DNA from: Tardiphaga sp.
Lineage (GTDB): Bacteria; Pseudomonadota; Alphaproteobacteria; Rhizobiales; Xanthobacteraceae
Direction of reading: 5' to 3'
NCBI GenBank assembly: GCA_028290325.1
Contig: JAQGJY010000202.1
Span: 1-24,570 of the forward strand
DNA: 24,570 nt
A program made the position numbers and the translations under genes. Position 1 is the first letter of the stretch. Every line of letters begins with the position of its first letter. The notes under the pieces were generated by a model. It saw nothing but the letters and a program-made list of their open reading frames with translations, had not been told where the DNA came from and did no database searches. This document shows, one piece after another, positions 7,426 through 15,704 of this stretch.

Positions 7426-8514
7426 CTACTCCGCCGCCTGCTTTCCCACCATGCCCAGTCCGGCAATCATCGCCTCGATCTCGCGGACGACCAGATCCGG
7501 CGCGGCGTTTTGCACCATGTGGCCGACGCCGGGCAGCATGATGAGCTTCGCGCCGGGCACGGCTTTCGCGAACGGCTTCGAGTGGACGTCCGGATAGACC
7601 GTATTGTCGGCATCGCCGGTGATGATCGTCACCGGCACCTTGATGGCGGGATAACGCGGCGCCTGCGCGGCGATCGCCGGCTTCAACGTTACCAGATCCC
7701 ACGCATTGGCCAGAAACGCGTGCGGCCGCAGCACCAGCGGGATCGCGGCGTCCCTGACGTAATGGTCCGGCATCGTCTGCGGTTTGAACACGCTGCGCGC
7801 GCCGGGCTCGGTGAGAAAGAGGCCGAGCGGCAGCGTGATCGTATAGGCCAGCAGCGGTCCGACCACCGGCGTGGTGACGATGTCATTGTACACACCGACG
7901 CCGCCCGGCCACGGATAGGCAACAGGGGCCAGCATCACCAGTCCCGCGACGCGCCGCGGATAATCCAGCGCGAGCAGCGGCGCGATCGCGCCGGCCAGCG
8001 AATGCACGACAATGATCGCGCGGCTGACGCCGAGCTTGCCGAGCGCCTCGTCGATCTGCCGGGCCTGCATCGCCGGCGACGAGTCCGTTGTGTTGTCGCG
8101 GGTGCTCCAGCCGTGGCCGGGCCGATCAATCAGGATCACACGATGCGTGTGGGCGAGACGGTCGCCGATCGGCACGCGCATCGAACCGAGATTGGAGGTC
8201 GCGCCGTGGATCATCACGATCGCCGGCCCTGTCGCGTCGCGCGGGCCGCTATCGAGCACATTGAGCCTGGCTCCGGTGACGGCGATCGGTGCGCCCCGCG
8301 CCGGATAGATCCATTGCAGCACGACCACGCCGGCTTGCGTCAGCAGCGCCAGTCCGGCCAGCGCGGCCACGCAAATCACAATCATCATTTGGAAAATCCG
8401 ACCCAGCTTCGACACGGGTAAACTACGCTGCGAGGCCGCCTTCGGTTTCGCAACCGCTGGTGTAGAGCTGTGGCGCCGCCGCGCGGTTATCCCCGCAATC
8501 CCCGATCTCCACAA
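7426..8514 (-). CDS. Alpha/beta hydrolase, membrane-anchored
   Basis: A 362-residue alpha/beta-hydrolase-fold protein. The likely oxyanion-hole motif is IHG at 102-104, the nucleophile Ser172 (VVHSLAG), acid Asp303 (GDADNTV) and base His332 (GVGHM). A hydrophobic segment at about 43-68 suggests an N-terminal membrane anchor or uncleaved signal, placing the catalytic domain in the periplasm. The nucleophile elbow is unusual: the usual G-x-S-x-G reads V-H-S-L-A, although a Gly follows. The start is uncertain. The open frame begins at TTG 8514 without a good ribosome site; the GTG at 8409 and the ATGs at 8388/8385 are alternatives and would remove the basic leader. The substrate is unknown; esterase, lipase or haloperoxidase-like activities are possible. 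Transcription converges on pyk. Confidence 0.85.
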   Translation of the reverse strand: MWRSGIAGITARRRHSSTPAVAKPKAASQRSLPVSKLGRIFQMMIVICVAALAGLALLTQAGVVVLQWIYPARGAPIAVTGARLNVLDSGPRDATGPAIVMIHGATSNLGSMRVPIGDRLAHTHRVILIDRPGHGWSTRDNTTDSSPAMQARQIDEALGKLGVSRAIIVVHSLAGAIAPLLALDYPRRVAGLVMLAPVAYPWPGGVGVYNDIVTTPVVGPLLAYTITLPLGLFLTEPGARSVFKPQTMPDHYVRDAAIPLVLRPHAFLANAWDLVTLKPAIAAQAPRYPAIKVPVTIITGDADNTVYPDVHSKPFAKAVPGAKLIMLPGVGHMVQNAAPDLVVREIEAMIAGLGMVGKQAAE

Positions 8515-8580
8515 GGAACGGCCGTCGTGCGATTCGAATTGTCAGATTGAAGCAATCCGACCAGCGACGTGGAGCGTGCG

Positions 8581-8766
8581 ATGATCAACGGCATGGATAT
8601 CGACGACTGCGTGGACGGCATCGTCGCGAGTTGCAATGGCGATCTCCGCGGCGCCTTGAAGGCGCTGATGCTGGTCAACGAGCAGTTGGAGCGCGAATTG
8701 GCGCGGGTGTCGGCGCTGGCCACGCGTCCGATCCGGTCACGAGCCGCAGCCAACGCGCTGCATTGA
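8581..8766 (+). CDS. Small conserved hypothetical protein (61 aa)
   Basis: The 61-residue product is acidic in its first half (MINGMDIDDCVDGIVAS) and then helical (DLRGALKALMLVNEQLERELARV), probably a short coiled coil. The ATG at 8581 has GGAG 6 nt upstream, better than the in-frame GTG at 8569. It is divergent from the hydrolase gene and convergent with the 82-aa gene (16 bp apart). I recall similar small proteins in Bradyrhizobium genomes but know no function. Composition and start site favour a real gene. Confidence 0.65.
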   Translation: MINGMDIDDCVDGIVASCNGDLRGALKALMLVNEQLERELARVSALATRPIRSRAAANALH

Positions 8767-8782
8767 TCGCGGTCGCGGCGGC

Positions 8783-9031
8783 CTAATCGACGCGCGGACA
8801 AGCCGAAATGCCCGAGCGGGCGGCCTTGGCGTCATCGTGAGATTTGAACGGTCCGGTCCCGAACCACACCGGGCCGAGCGGATTGACGACCGGATTCTGC
8901 GAGACGATGTCGCAGGAATTGGTCACGAGATTGCCCACGACCCAGAACTGCACCGCGGCGCGGCTCGCGCCTGTGGCGGCCACCAGGATCGCGCCTGCGA
9001 TCAGCAGCGAGGTCATCATTTTACGGGTCAT
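8783..9031 (-). CDS. Small exported hypothetical protein (82 aa)
   Basis: The 82-residue product has a clean signal peptide (MTRKMMTSLLIAGAILVAAT, cleavage near ASRAA at about residues 24-26) and a mature part of about 57 residues with two cysteines (CDIVSQ and SACPRVD) that could form a disulfide in the periplasm. The ATG at 9031 has GGGAGG 6 nt upstream; the frame opens earlier, at 9058, but without such a site. I do not recognise a domain. It is followed, tail to tail, by the 61-aa gene. Confidence 0.72.
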   Translation of the reverse strand: MTRKMMTSLLIAGAILVAATGASRAAVQFWVVGNLVTNSCDIVSQNPVVNPLGPVWFGTGPFKSHDDAKAARSGISACPRVD

Positions 9032-9135
9032 CGTGGCCTCCCTCATCCCTCTCGACAAGCGCTGGTCACCAGCAAGAGTTCCGCACGGCAGGCCGCAACG
9101 TTAACAGTGGGTTAATCACCACATCGTCGAGCGGG

Positions 9136-9771
9136 TCAGATATCGCGGCCCTCGACCTTTTCTGTCAGCGTCTTGACCAGATCCGGCACCTTCTCGAGAT
9201 GCGGGTTGATCGCCAAGGCCTTGCGGAAGGCATCAAGCGCGCGTTTGTCGTCGCCAAGTTCCTGCATGATCATGCCGAGCCCGGCCAGTGCCCCGAAATG
9301 GCGCGGCTCCCGGGTCAGAACCTGCTCAATGTCGGACATCGAGCGGGTATAGTCGTTTTGCAGATAATAGACCGTGGCGCGCCGGTTCCAGCCCTCGACA
9401 TAATCCGGCTTCAGCCGCACCACGGCGTCGAGCAGCTTCAGCGCCACATCCATGTTCTTGGCGTCCATCGCCGTCTTGGCGCGCAGCATCAAAAGCGCGG
9501 CCGTATCGCTGCGGGTCTGGGTCCATAGCGCCCAGATCTGGCCTTCGACGTGTTTGGCGCTGGCTTCGTCCGGCGCGGCCTTCAGGGCCCCGAACAGAAA
9601 ATCCAGCCCGCGCTTTTCAGCGCGTGGCTTTTGCGGCTTGGCTGATTCGGATGGGGCTTTCTGCGACGGCCGCGGCGCGGCGCGGTCCTGCGCCTGCGCG
9701 ATGGGCGTTATCACGAGCGATGCCGCGACAGTCAATCCGAAAGCGAAAGCGTGACGATGCGGTGCAGCCAT
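9136..9771 (-). CDS. Exported tetratricopeptide-repeat protein
   Basis: This 211-residue protein has a signal peptide (to AQAQD near residue 28), a charged Ser/Pro/Lys linker (about 30-55) and at least three TPR-like helical pairs: around MDAKNMDVALKLLDAVVRL, GWNRRATVYYLQNDYTRSM and ALAGLGMIMQELGDDKRALD. TPRs mediate protein-protein contacts; here they would act in the periplasm. I chose ATG 9771 over an in-frame TTG at 9777; neither has a strong ribosome site. It is not linked to an obvious partner: rpmJ lies 124 bp upstream on the same strand. Function unknown beyond scaffolding. Confidence 0.83.
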   Translation of the reverse strand: MAAPHRHAFAFGLTVAASLVITPIAQAQDRAAPRPSQKAPSESAKPQKPRAEKRGLDFLFGALKAAPDEASAKHVEGQIWALWTQTRSDTAALLMLRAKTAMDAKNMDVALKLLDAVVRLKPDYVEGWNRRATVYYLQNDYTRSMSDIEQVLTREPRHFGALAGLGMIMQELGDDKRALDAFRKALAINPHLEKVPDLVKTLTEKVEGRDI

Positions 9772-9895
9772 TCGCAAAGTCTAGACGCGGTTATTCGTCC
9801 TGCAAAGCGCAAGACGAATGGGTTGTGTCAAACAGACGTGATGATCCGGCGCGATCAGGCGCCACAGACCGTCGAACCCGACGGATTAACGCGGC

Positions 9896-10021
9896 TCAAC
9901 CCTGGCGGGCCTTGAAACGGCGCTGCACCTTGTTGATCACGTAGACCCGGCCCTTGCGGCGGACCAAACGGTTGTTGCGATGACGACCGCGGAGCGATTT
10001 CAGCGAGTTACGGACCTTCAT
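9896..10021 (-). CDS. rpmJ: 50S ribosomal protein L36
   Basis: Translating the complement from ATG 10021 gives a 41-residue very basic protein beginning MKVRNSLKSLRGRHRNNRLV and ending in RRFKARQG, which is L36. It is the longer paralogue type without the zinc-binding cysteines (the positions that carry CxxC in the zinc form are not cysteine), as is usual in alphaproteobacteria. AGGA lies 7 nt upstream of the start. The gene is monocistronic and divergent from the desaturase gene. Confidence 0.96.
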   Translation of the reverse strand: MKVRNSLKSLRGRHRNNRLVRRKGRVYVINKVQRRFKARQG

Positions 10022-10278
10022 GAGACTATCCTGATGCGTTGAAAGGCCGTGACGACAGGCCGAAAGTCAAAATGAATTTGAACCCGCTGGCGGTGGACCG
10101 CCCGGGATGGCGGTTTCTAGGCCAAGGACGCCCGCCATGTCAATCGAATGACAGCCTGAACGCGCCATGGCCGCCTCATAATGGCCGGACATTTTTCGCA
10201 CTGCGGGTACATCTTTCCGGCGGCGTCTGTTATGCACAGCCAGCCTGAAGCCATTCCACCGAGGAAACCCCGACCGGC

Positions 10279-11265
<987 letters not shown>

Positions 11266-11294
11266 TTCAAGCCGCCGCTAAAGAAAGACCCGTG

Positions 11295-12179
11295 ATGAGC
11301 GCGCCCGCCAAGATGAATGTCGACGATCTGGTCGCGATCGACATCCATACCCACGCCGAAGAGCCGTGCGGCTGCCATGGCGACGACGGCTATGACGACT
11401 TTCAGGCGCGGATGGCGGAGTATTTCAAGTCGCCGAACAAGCATCCGCCGACGGTCGAGGAGACCGCCGCGTATTATCGCGCCAAGAACATCGCCGCCGT
11501 CATCTTCCCGGTCGATGCCGAGCGCGAGACCGGCTTTCGCCGCTACAACAATTACGAGATGCTGGAAATCGCATCAGCAAATTCCGACGTGCTGATCCCG
11601 TTCGCGTCGATCGATCCGCACAAGGGCAAGCTCGGCGTCCGCGAGGCGCGCAAGCTGATCGCCGAATACGGCGTCAAGGGTTTCAAATTCCACCCGACGA
11701 TGCAGGGCTTCTACGCCAACGACCGCATGGCCTATCCGCTTTACGAAGCGATCCAGGAGGGCGGCGCGATCGCATTGTTTCACACCGGTCAGACCGGCGT
11801 CGGCTCCGGCATGCCGGGCGGCATGGGGATGCGGCTGAAATATTCCAATCCGATGTATATGGACGATGTCGCGGTCGATTTTCCCGACATGAAGATCATT
11901 CTCGCGCACCCCTCGTTCCCATGGCAGGAAGAGGCGCTGGCGGTCGCGACCCACAAGCCGAACGTCTATATCGACCTCTCCGGCTGGTCGCCAAAATACT
12001 TCCCGCCCATTCTCGTGCGCTACATCAACACCATCCTGCAGGACAAGATGCTGTTCGGCTCGGACTGGCCCGTCATCATGCCGGATCGCTGGATGGCGGA
12101 TTTCGCCAAGCTCGACATCCGCGACGAGGTCCGGCCGAAAGTTCTCAAGCAGAACGCGCGGAAACTGCTGGGCATATGA
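11295..12179 (+). CDS. Amidohydrolase family protein (TIM barrel, Amidohydro_2)
   Basis: This 294-residue protein is a metal-dependent TIM-barrel hydrolase or decarboxylase of the ACMSD / amidohydrolase-2 group. Metal-site residues can be placed: HTH at His18 and His20, KFHP (His133), His163 (HTGQTG), His205 (HPSFPW) and Asp257 (GSDWP). A Cys-Gly-Cys-His cluster (25-28) follows the first motif. Members act as decarboxylases, hydrolases or beta-ketoacyl-CoA hydrolases, so the reaction cannot be fixed. I chose ATG 11295; a GTG at 11292 is next to it. It sits 29 bp after the desaturase gene and overlaps the next gene by 4 nt (ATGA at 12176-12179). Confidence 0.9.
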   Translation: MSAPAKMNVDDLVAIDIHTHAEEPCGCHGDDGYDDFQARMAEYFKSPNKHPPTVEETAAYYRAKNIAAVIFPVDAERETGFRRYNNYEMLEIASANSDVLIPFASIDPHKGKLGVREARKLIAEYGVKGFKFHPTMQGFYANDRMAYPLYEAIQEGGAIALFHTGQTGVGSGMPGGMGMRLKYSNPMYMDDVAVDFPDMKIILAHPSFPWQEEALAVATHKPNVYIDLSGWSPKYFPPILVRYINTILQDKMLFGSDWPVIMPDRWMADFAKLDIRDEVRPKVLKQNARKLLGI

Positions 12180-13402
12180 TCCGGCTTCGGCAGATGAGCC
12201 GCGATGAGCGTGTGCGCCATCTCGACAATGCGCGACAGATCGCGGCGATCTTCACCGCCTTCACGCTGCCGCTATCGACCAGCCTGCAGGCGATCGGCGT
12301 CACCGTGCTCGCGATCCTGTCGATCGAGCTGCTGATCCGTGAACCCCACCGCCTGACGACGGTGATGCGCGACCCGGCGGCCTATCTGCCGGTGGTGCTG
12401 GTGGCGCTGCTGCTGATCGGCGTGACGTGGTCGATGCTGCCGCTTGGCGGCGCGATCAAATGGGTCGGCCCCTATGCCAAGCTGCTGCTGATCCCGCTGT
12501 TGATGGCGACGGCCTTCACGCCGCGACAGGTGCTGCGGATCGGCTTCGGCTTTCTGGCCGGATGCCTGATCGTCATGATCGTGTCCTACGTCTCGCTGCT
12601 GTGGCGGTCCGGTCCATGGTGGGTTTTCGCGGGGCCGGGCGTGCCGTGGAAAGACAATGCGATTCAGAGCGAATGCTTCGCGCTGTGTGCGTTCGGTCTC
12701 GCTTACGCCGCCAGCCGCTTCTGGGCGCAGGGCGATCGGCCACGCGCCGGCGCGGTGGCCATGCTGGCGCTGCTGTTCTTCGCCAATATCTTTCTGATCC
12801 TGATTTCGCGCACCGGGGCGCTGGTGGCGCTGTCGCTGTTCGGCCTGCTGCTGTTTCAACTTGCGGGCTGGCGGCGCGCGTTGCTGATCGGCGTGCCGCT
12901 GGCGATGATCGGCGCCACAGCATTGTGGACGTTGCCCGGCGTCAAAGGCCGCATTGCCGAAGTTTCTATCGGGCTTTCGACAAACGACCCAGGCTCCACA
13001 GCATCCCGCGTCGATTTCTGGACCAAGGCCTTGAGCTTCGTCCGGGCCGCGCCCTTGATCGGCCACGGCACCGGCAGCATTCGGCCGCTTTATCAATCGC
13101 GCGAGGCCACGGCGCCATCGCCTTACGGTGGCGCGACAGCCGACCCGCACAATCAGTTCCTGCACGTCGTCTTGCAGATCGGGCTGATCGGCGGGCTGAT
13201 TTTGCTGGCGATGTGGGTGGCGCACGCGGTGTTGTTTCTTGACCGCGGCGTTGTCGGCCTGTTCGGCGTGGCGGCGGTCTGGCTGAACGTGCTCGGATCG
13301 CTGTTTAACAGCCACATTTCTCAGGTCACGCAGGGGATGCTGTACTGCATGGCGGTCGGCCTGCTCGGCGCGCTGGTGCTCGCGCGGACGCGCCCGACCT
13401 AG
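12176..13402 (+). CDS. O-antigen ligase-like polytopic membrane protein (Wzy_C)
   Basis: A 408-residue inner-membrane protein with about ten hydrophobic segments. The last third holds the Wzy_C / O-antigen ligase region: SRVDFWTKALSFVRAAPLIG, a hydrophilic periplasmic loop, then DPHNQFLHVVLQIGLIGG, where the His in DPHNQFLH matches the conserved histidine of WaaL/Wzy proteins. Such proteins join undecaprenyl-linked glycans to lipid A core or polymerise polysaccharide in the periplasm. The start at ATG 12176 overlaps the amidohydrolase stop (ATGA), so translation is coupled. No glycosyltransferases are nearby, so the glycan is unknown. Confidence 0.87.
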   Translation: MIRLRQMSRDERVRHLDNARQIAAIFTAFTLPLSTSLQAIGVTVLAILSIELLIREPHRLTTVMRDPAAYLPVVLVALLLIGVTWSMLPLGGAIKWVGPYAKLLLIPLLMATAFTPRQVLRIGFGFLAGCLIVMIVSYVSLLWRSGPWWVFAGPGVPWKDNAIQSECFALCAFGLAYAASRFWAQGDRPRAGAVAMLALLFFANIFLILISRTGALVALSLFGLLLFQLAGWRRALLIGVPLAMIGATALWTLPGVKGRIAEVSIGLSTNDPGSTASRVDFWTKALSFVRAAPLIGHGTGSIRPLYQSREATAPSPYGGATADPHNQFLHVVLQIGLIGGLILLAMWVAHAVLFLDRGVVGLFGVAAVWLNVLGSLFNSHISQVTQGMLYCMAVGLLGALVLARTRPT

Positions 13403-13514
13403 CCCGCCCGGGCGGCGCGCGTGGCCCGCGCAATGGCTCAGGATCCGGTTCGTTTACCACTTATTCGCCCTGACAAAAAAGCCGGCTCTCGGATCGGAAT
13501 TTTTCGATTTTTCC

Positions 13515-13541
13515 CTTGAACTTTTTTTCGGTTTTTATATT
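13515..13541 (+). promoter_or_regulatory. RpoH (sigma-32)-like heat-shock promoter
   Basis: CTTGAA at 13515-13520 is a perfect sigma-32 -35 element, and TATATT at 13536-13541 follows after 15 bp, within TTTATAT, close to the alphaproteobacterial RpoH -10. A start near 13548 would give a leader of about 90 nt that begins just before the first hairpin below. The surroundings are unusually T-rich for this genome. Confidence 0.65.
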
Positions 13542-13547
13542 TCCGAG

Positions 13548-13640
13548 ATTGTCAGGTGCTCATGGGAGGCCTGACGCAGACGCCGGCGGTGTCTGGCGCA
13601 CTGCTTATAACCACCTTGCTTTTAGGAGGATGTGGCTATG
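13548..13640 (+). promoter_or_regulatory. ROSE-type RNA thermometer in the hsp20 leader
   Basis: The leader folds into three consecutive hairpins. Hairpin 1: GTCAGG (13551-13556) with CCTGAC (13570-13575). Hairpin 2: CAGACGCC (13577-13584) with GGTGTCTG (13588-13595), 8 bp including one G-U, loop GGC. Hairpin 3: CCACCTTGCT (13611-13620) with AGGAGG (13624-13629) and GTGG (13632-13635), loop TTT. The Shine-Dalgarno AGGAGG is thus masked, opposite TTGCT, with a G facing a G or bulged: the hallmark of ROSE elements described upstream of Bradyrhizobium small heat-shock genes. At low temperature it should block translation, and melt on heat shock. The ATG at 13638 is 8 nt after the Shine-Dalgarno. 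Confidence 0.88.
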
Positions 13641-14102
13641 AGGACGATCGACTTCACACCGTTTTCGCGGTCCGCTATCGGGTTCGACCATCTGTTCGAC
13701 CTGCTGAATGCGCAGACCTCGGAAAGCATCGAGAACTATCCCCCCTACGATATCGTTCGCACCGGTGAGGATACGTTCCGCATCAATCTGGCCGTCGCCG
13801 GCTTCGCGCCGCCAGACATCAATATCACCGCGCAGCAGAACCTGCTGATCGTGTCGGGGCGCAAGACCGCGACCGAACAGGCCCACTATCTCTACCAGGG
13901 CATTTCGGCGCGCGCGTTCGAGCGGCGCTTCAACCTCGCGGACCATGTCGAGGTCGAAAACGCGACGTTCGAAAACGGCTTGCTCCAGCTCAATCTCATT
14001 CGCCGCGTGCCCGAGGCCATGAAGCCGCGCCGGATCGAGATCAGCCCGGCCGGTGCCGAGCCTCGCGCCGAGAAGCTGTTGAGCAGCGCCCAGGCGGCGT
14101 GA
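13638..14102 (+). CDS. Small heat-shock protein Hsp20 (alpha-crystallin family)
   Basis: The 154-residue product is a class A-like rhizobial Hsp20: N-terminal arm (MRTIDFTPFSRSAIGFDHLF), alpha-crystallin domain from about residue 36 (YDIVRTGEDTFRINLAVAGF) through ENGLLQLNLIRRVPEA, and a C-terminal I-x-I motif (RRIEIS) used in oligomer assembly. It acts as an ATP-independent holdase in the cytosol. The start at ATG 13638 is fixed by AGGAGG 8 nt upstream, within the thermometer hairpin; a GTG at 13632 would overlap that stem. A stem-loop and a 116-aa gene follow. Confidence 0.95.
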   Translation: MRTIDFTPFSRSAIGFDHLFDLLNAQTSESIENYPPYDIVRTGEDTFRINLAVAGFAPPDINITAQQNLLIVSGRKTATEQAHYLYQGISARAFERRFNLADHVEVENATFENGLLQLNLIRRVPEAMKPRRIEISPAGAEPRAEKLLSSAQAA

Positions 14103-14118
14103 CGTCCATTGGGACTCG

Positions 14119-14140
14119 GGAGGCGGCCGGCGCCGCCTCC
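14119..14140 (+). other. Intercistronic stem-loop after hsp20
   Basis: GGAGGCGG (14119-14126) pairs perfectly with CCGCCTCC (14133-14140) around a 6-nt loop. There is no T-tract after it, so it is unlikely to stop transcription fully; it may protect the 3' end of the upstream hsp20 message or set the ratio of the two products. Confidence 0.55.
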
Positions 14141-14160
14141 GTTCACCAAAGGAGGCAGTG

Positions 14161-14511
14161 ATGAAGGACAGAATCAGAGAAGAGGTTTTTGATCTGGACG
14201 AACTCTTGCACCCGGCGGATGCGTTCGAGCACCCGTCCGAGGTGCTGCATGATCCCGACCTGACGCTGAACGAAAAGCGTGCGATTCTGGCGTCGTGGGC
14301 CTCGGATGCCTGCGCGCTCGAGGCCGCCCCGGATTTGCGCGAACTGCCGCGTGGCCGTCTGGTGTTGTTCGATGACATCATGGACGCGCTGCGGTCGCTG
14401 GATCACGACGAAGCCCACGCGCGTCGCAAGTATCGCAAGCTGGTGCGCCGCCGCACGGTCTTCGATCGTCCGCGGCGCTCCGAAGACAGCGGCCCGACCA
14501 TTTCGTCTTGA
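14161..14511 (+). CDS. Conserved hypothetical protein in the hsp20 operon (116 aa)
   Basis: A 116-residue, charged, helical protein. Recognisable stretches are FDLDELLHPADAFEHP, DPDLTLNEKRAILASWASDA (probable conserved core), DDIMDALRSLD, and a very basic C-terminus (ARRKYRKLVRRRTVFDRPRR). ATG 14161 has GGAGG 5 nt upstream. It lies 58 bp after hsp20 and before a terminator-like hairpin, so the heat-shock promoter probably serves both. I recall similar proteins next to hsp20 genes in other alphaproteobacteria but no assigned function. The basic tail could bind nucleic acid, which is inference only. Confidence 0.82.
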   Translation: MKDRIREEVFDLDELLHPADAFEHPSEVLHDPDLTLNEKRAILASWASDACALEAAPDLRELPRGRLVLFDDIMDALRSLDHDEAHARRKYRKLVRRRTVFDRPRRSEDSGPTISS

Positions 14512-14524
14512 TGCCGTCAACACG

Positions 14525-14562
14525 AAGCGGCGGCAGCGCGCGACCGGGCGCGGCCGCCGCTT
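14525..14562 (+). terminator. Terminator-like hairpin of the hsp20 operon
   Basis: AAGCGGCGGC (14525-14534) pairs perfectly with GCCGCCGCTT (14553-14562); the 18-nt interval can extend the stem with GCGC pairs. It is followed by TTATGTT, a short, weak T-tract. Position 13 bp after the 116-aa gene fits an operon terminator. Confidence 0.65.
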
Positions 14563-14727
14563 TATGTTGCCTGCGGTCCGCGACGACCGATCCCGCGATA
14601 TCCGCGCAACCACGAGATGCCACGGACCGCCGCGAGTCGGGCGTGAGGCCACGACCCGAAGCCCGCGAATGATCGGCTTAACGCGACGCTATGCGACGCG
14701 GCGAAGTGATGTGGTGAGACAGACGAA

Positions 14728-14803
14728 TGGTGCCCAGGGGCGGGATCGAACCACCGACACTGCGATTTTCAGTCGCATGCTCTACCAACTGAGCTACCTG
14801 GGC
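14728..14803 (-). tRNA. tRNA-Phe (anticodon GAA)
   Basis: The complement of 14728-14803 folds as a 76-nt tRNA: acceptor GCCCAGG paired with CCTGGGC, D-arm TAGCTCAGTTGGTAGAGC, anticodon stem TGCGA/TCGCA with loop CTGAAAA, T-arm GGTTCGATCC, and an encoded CCA end. The anticodon GAA (complement of 14768-14770) reads phenylalanine codons. It lies downstream of yacG on the same strand. No integrase or duplicated 3' end is present nearby. Confidence 0.97.
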
Positions 14804-14917
14804 TTCTGCGTCGCCCGAACATGTCGGGGAGCGCCGGTTTATAGTCAGCCAGATCGGCCATGTCCACCCGCCGCGTCAATGTTCCGTACGACGCGGGATG
14901 CGGCCATCAAACCCGCC

Positions 14918-15091
14918 CTATTCGGCGTCGTCGTCCTCTGTCGGACGGCCGGGAATCGCATAGGAGCCGGACAGCCAGCGATTGAGATCGACGTCCCGAC
15001 AGCGCTCCGAGCAAAACGGCTTCGACGCCTCGGTTGCGGGCTTGCCGCAAACCGGGCAGGCGCGGATTTTGGACGCGGATTTAGCCGGCAT
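14918..15091 (-). CDS. yacG: DNA gyrase inhibitor YacG, zinc protein
   Basis: The 57-residue product has the YacG zinc knuckle: Cys12-P-V-Cys15-GKP and FCSERC with Cys27 and Cys31, followed by DLNRWLSGSYAIPG and an acidic tail. E. coli YacG binds zinc and inhibits gyrase by binding GyrB; the same is inferred here. I chose ATG 15091, which overlaps the maf stop by 11 nt; an ATG at 15103 is possible. The pair maf-yacG is a common arrangement. Confidence 0.9.
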   Translation of the reverse strand: MPAKSASKIRACPVCGKPATEASKPFCSERCRDVDLNRWLSGSYAIPGRPTEDDDAE

Positions 15092-15704
15092 TGATCCAGC
15101 CATGGCGAATTGGAAAGCCTTCACCGCCGAGCAGCGTCACGGTCTCGTACAAAGGCAGGCCGACGACGTTGCTGTAGGAGCCGACCATCTTGACCACGAA
15201 CGATCCGGCGATGCCCTGGACGGCATAGCCGCCGGCTTTGCCGCGCCATTCGCCGGAGCCGATATAGGCCTGGATGTCGTCCTCGGCCAATCGCTTGAAC
15301 CGCACCCGGGTCTCGACCAGTCGCTGGCGAAAGCTGCCTTTCGGCGTCACCAGACAGACCGCCGTGTAGACGCGATGGTTACGCCCCGACAACAGCCGCA
15401 GACACTGCGACGCTTCGTCGACGAGTTCCGCCTTGGGCAGGATGCGGCGGCCCACCGCGACCACGGTGTCGGCCGCCAGCAGATAGGCGCCGCGCAGATC
15501 GTCGTCGATCTGGATCGATTTGAGGCCCGCCTCGGCCTTGGCGCGCGCGAGCCGATTGGCGCAGGCGCGGGGCAGCTCGCCTCGGGTCGGCGTCTCATCG
15601 ACATCGGCCGGGCGCAGCGCATCCGGCTCGATACCGGCCTGATTGAGCAGGCTGAGACGACGCGGCGAGCCGGAAGCGAGAACGAGTTTGGTGCGGCCGA
15701 GCAT
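15081..15704 (-). CDS. maf: Maf-family nucleoside triphosphate pyrophosphatase
   Basis: This 207-residue protein has the Maf signature at its start (LVLASGSPRRLSLL), the catalytic-region Asp in LLAADTVVAVG, and the conserved GKAGGYAVQGIAG and GSYSNVVGLPL segments. Maf proteins hydrolyse nucleotides (dTTP/UTP or modified pyrimidine nucleotides) to monophosphates plus PPi, a house-cleaning role. Length is normal. A purine-rich AAGGA lies about 12 nt upstream of ATG 15704. It overlaps yacG downstream and follows the phosphatase gene by 80 bp. Confidence 0.94.
   Translation of the reverse strand: MLGRTKLVLASGSPRRLSLLNQAGIEPDALRPADVDETPTRGELPRACANRLARAKAEAGLKSIQIDDDLRGAYLLAADTVVAVGRRILPKAELVDEASQCLRLLSGRNHRVYTAVCLVTPKGSFRQRLVETRVRFKRLAEDDIQAYIGSGEWRGKAGGYAVQGIAGSFVVKMVGSYSNVVGLPLYETVTLLGGEGFPIRHGWINAG

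Noticed and set aside
13404..13415. Perfect palindrome CCGCCCGGGCGG just after the O-antigen-ligase-like gene
   Set aside because: It has no loop and no T-tract, so it cannot be called a terminator, and a GC-only 12-mer palindrome is weak evidence in this composition.
14512..14803. tRNA-Phe as a possible integration site
   Set aside because: No integrase, direct repeat of the tRNA 3' end or foreign genes are found next to it.
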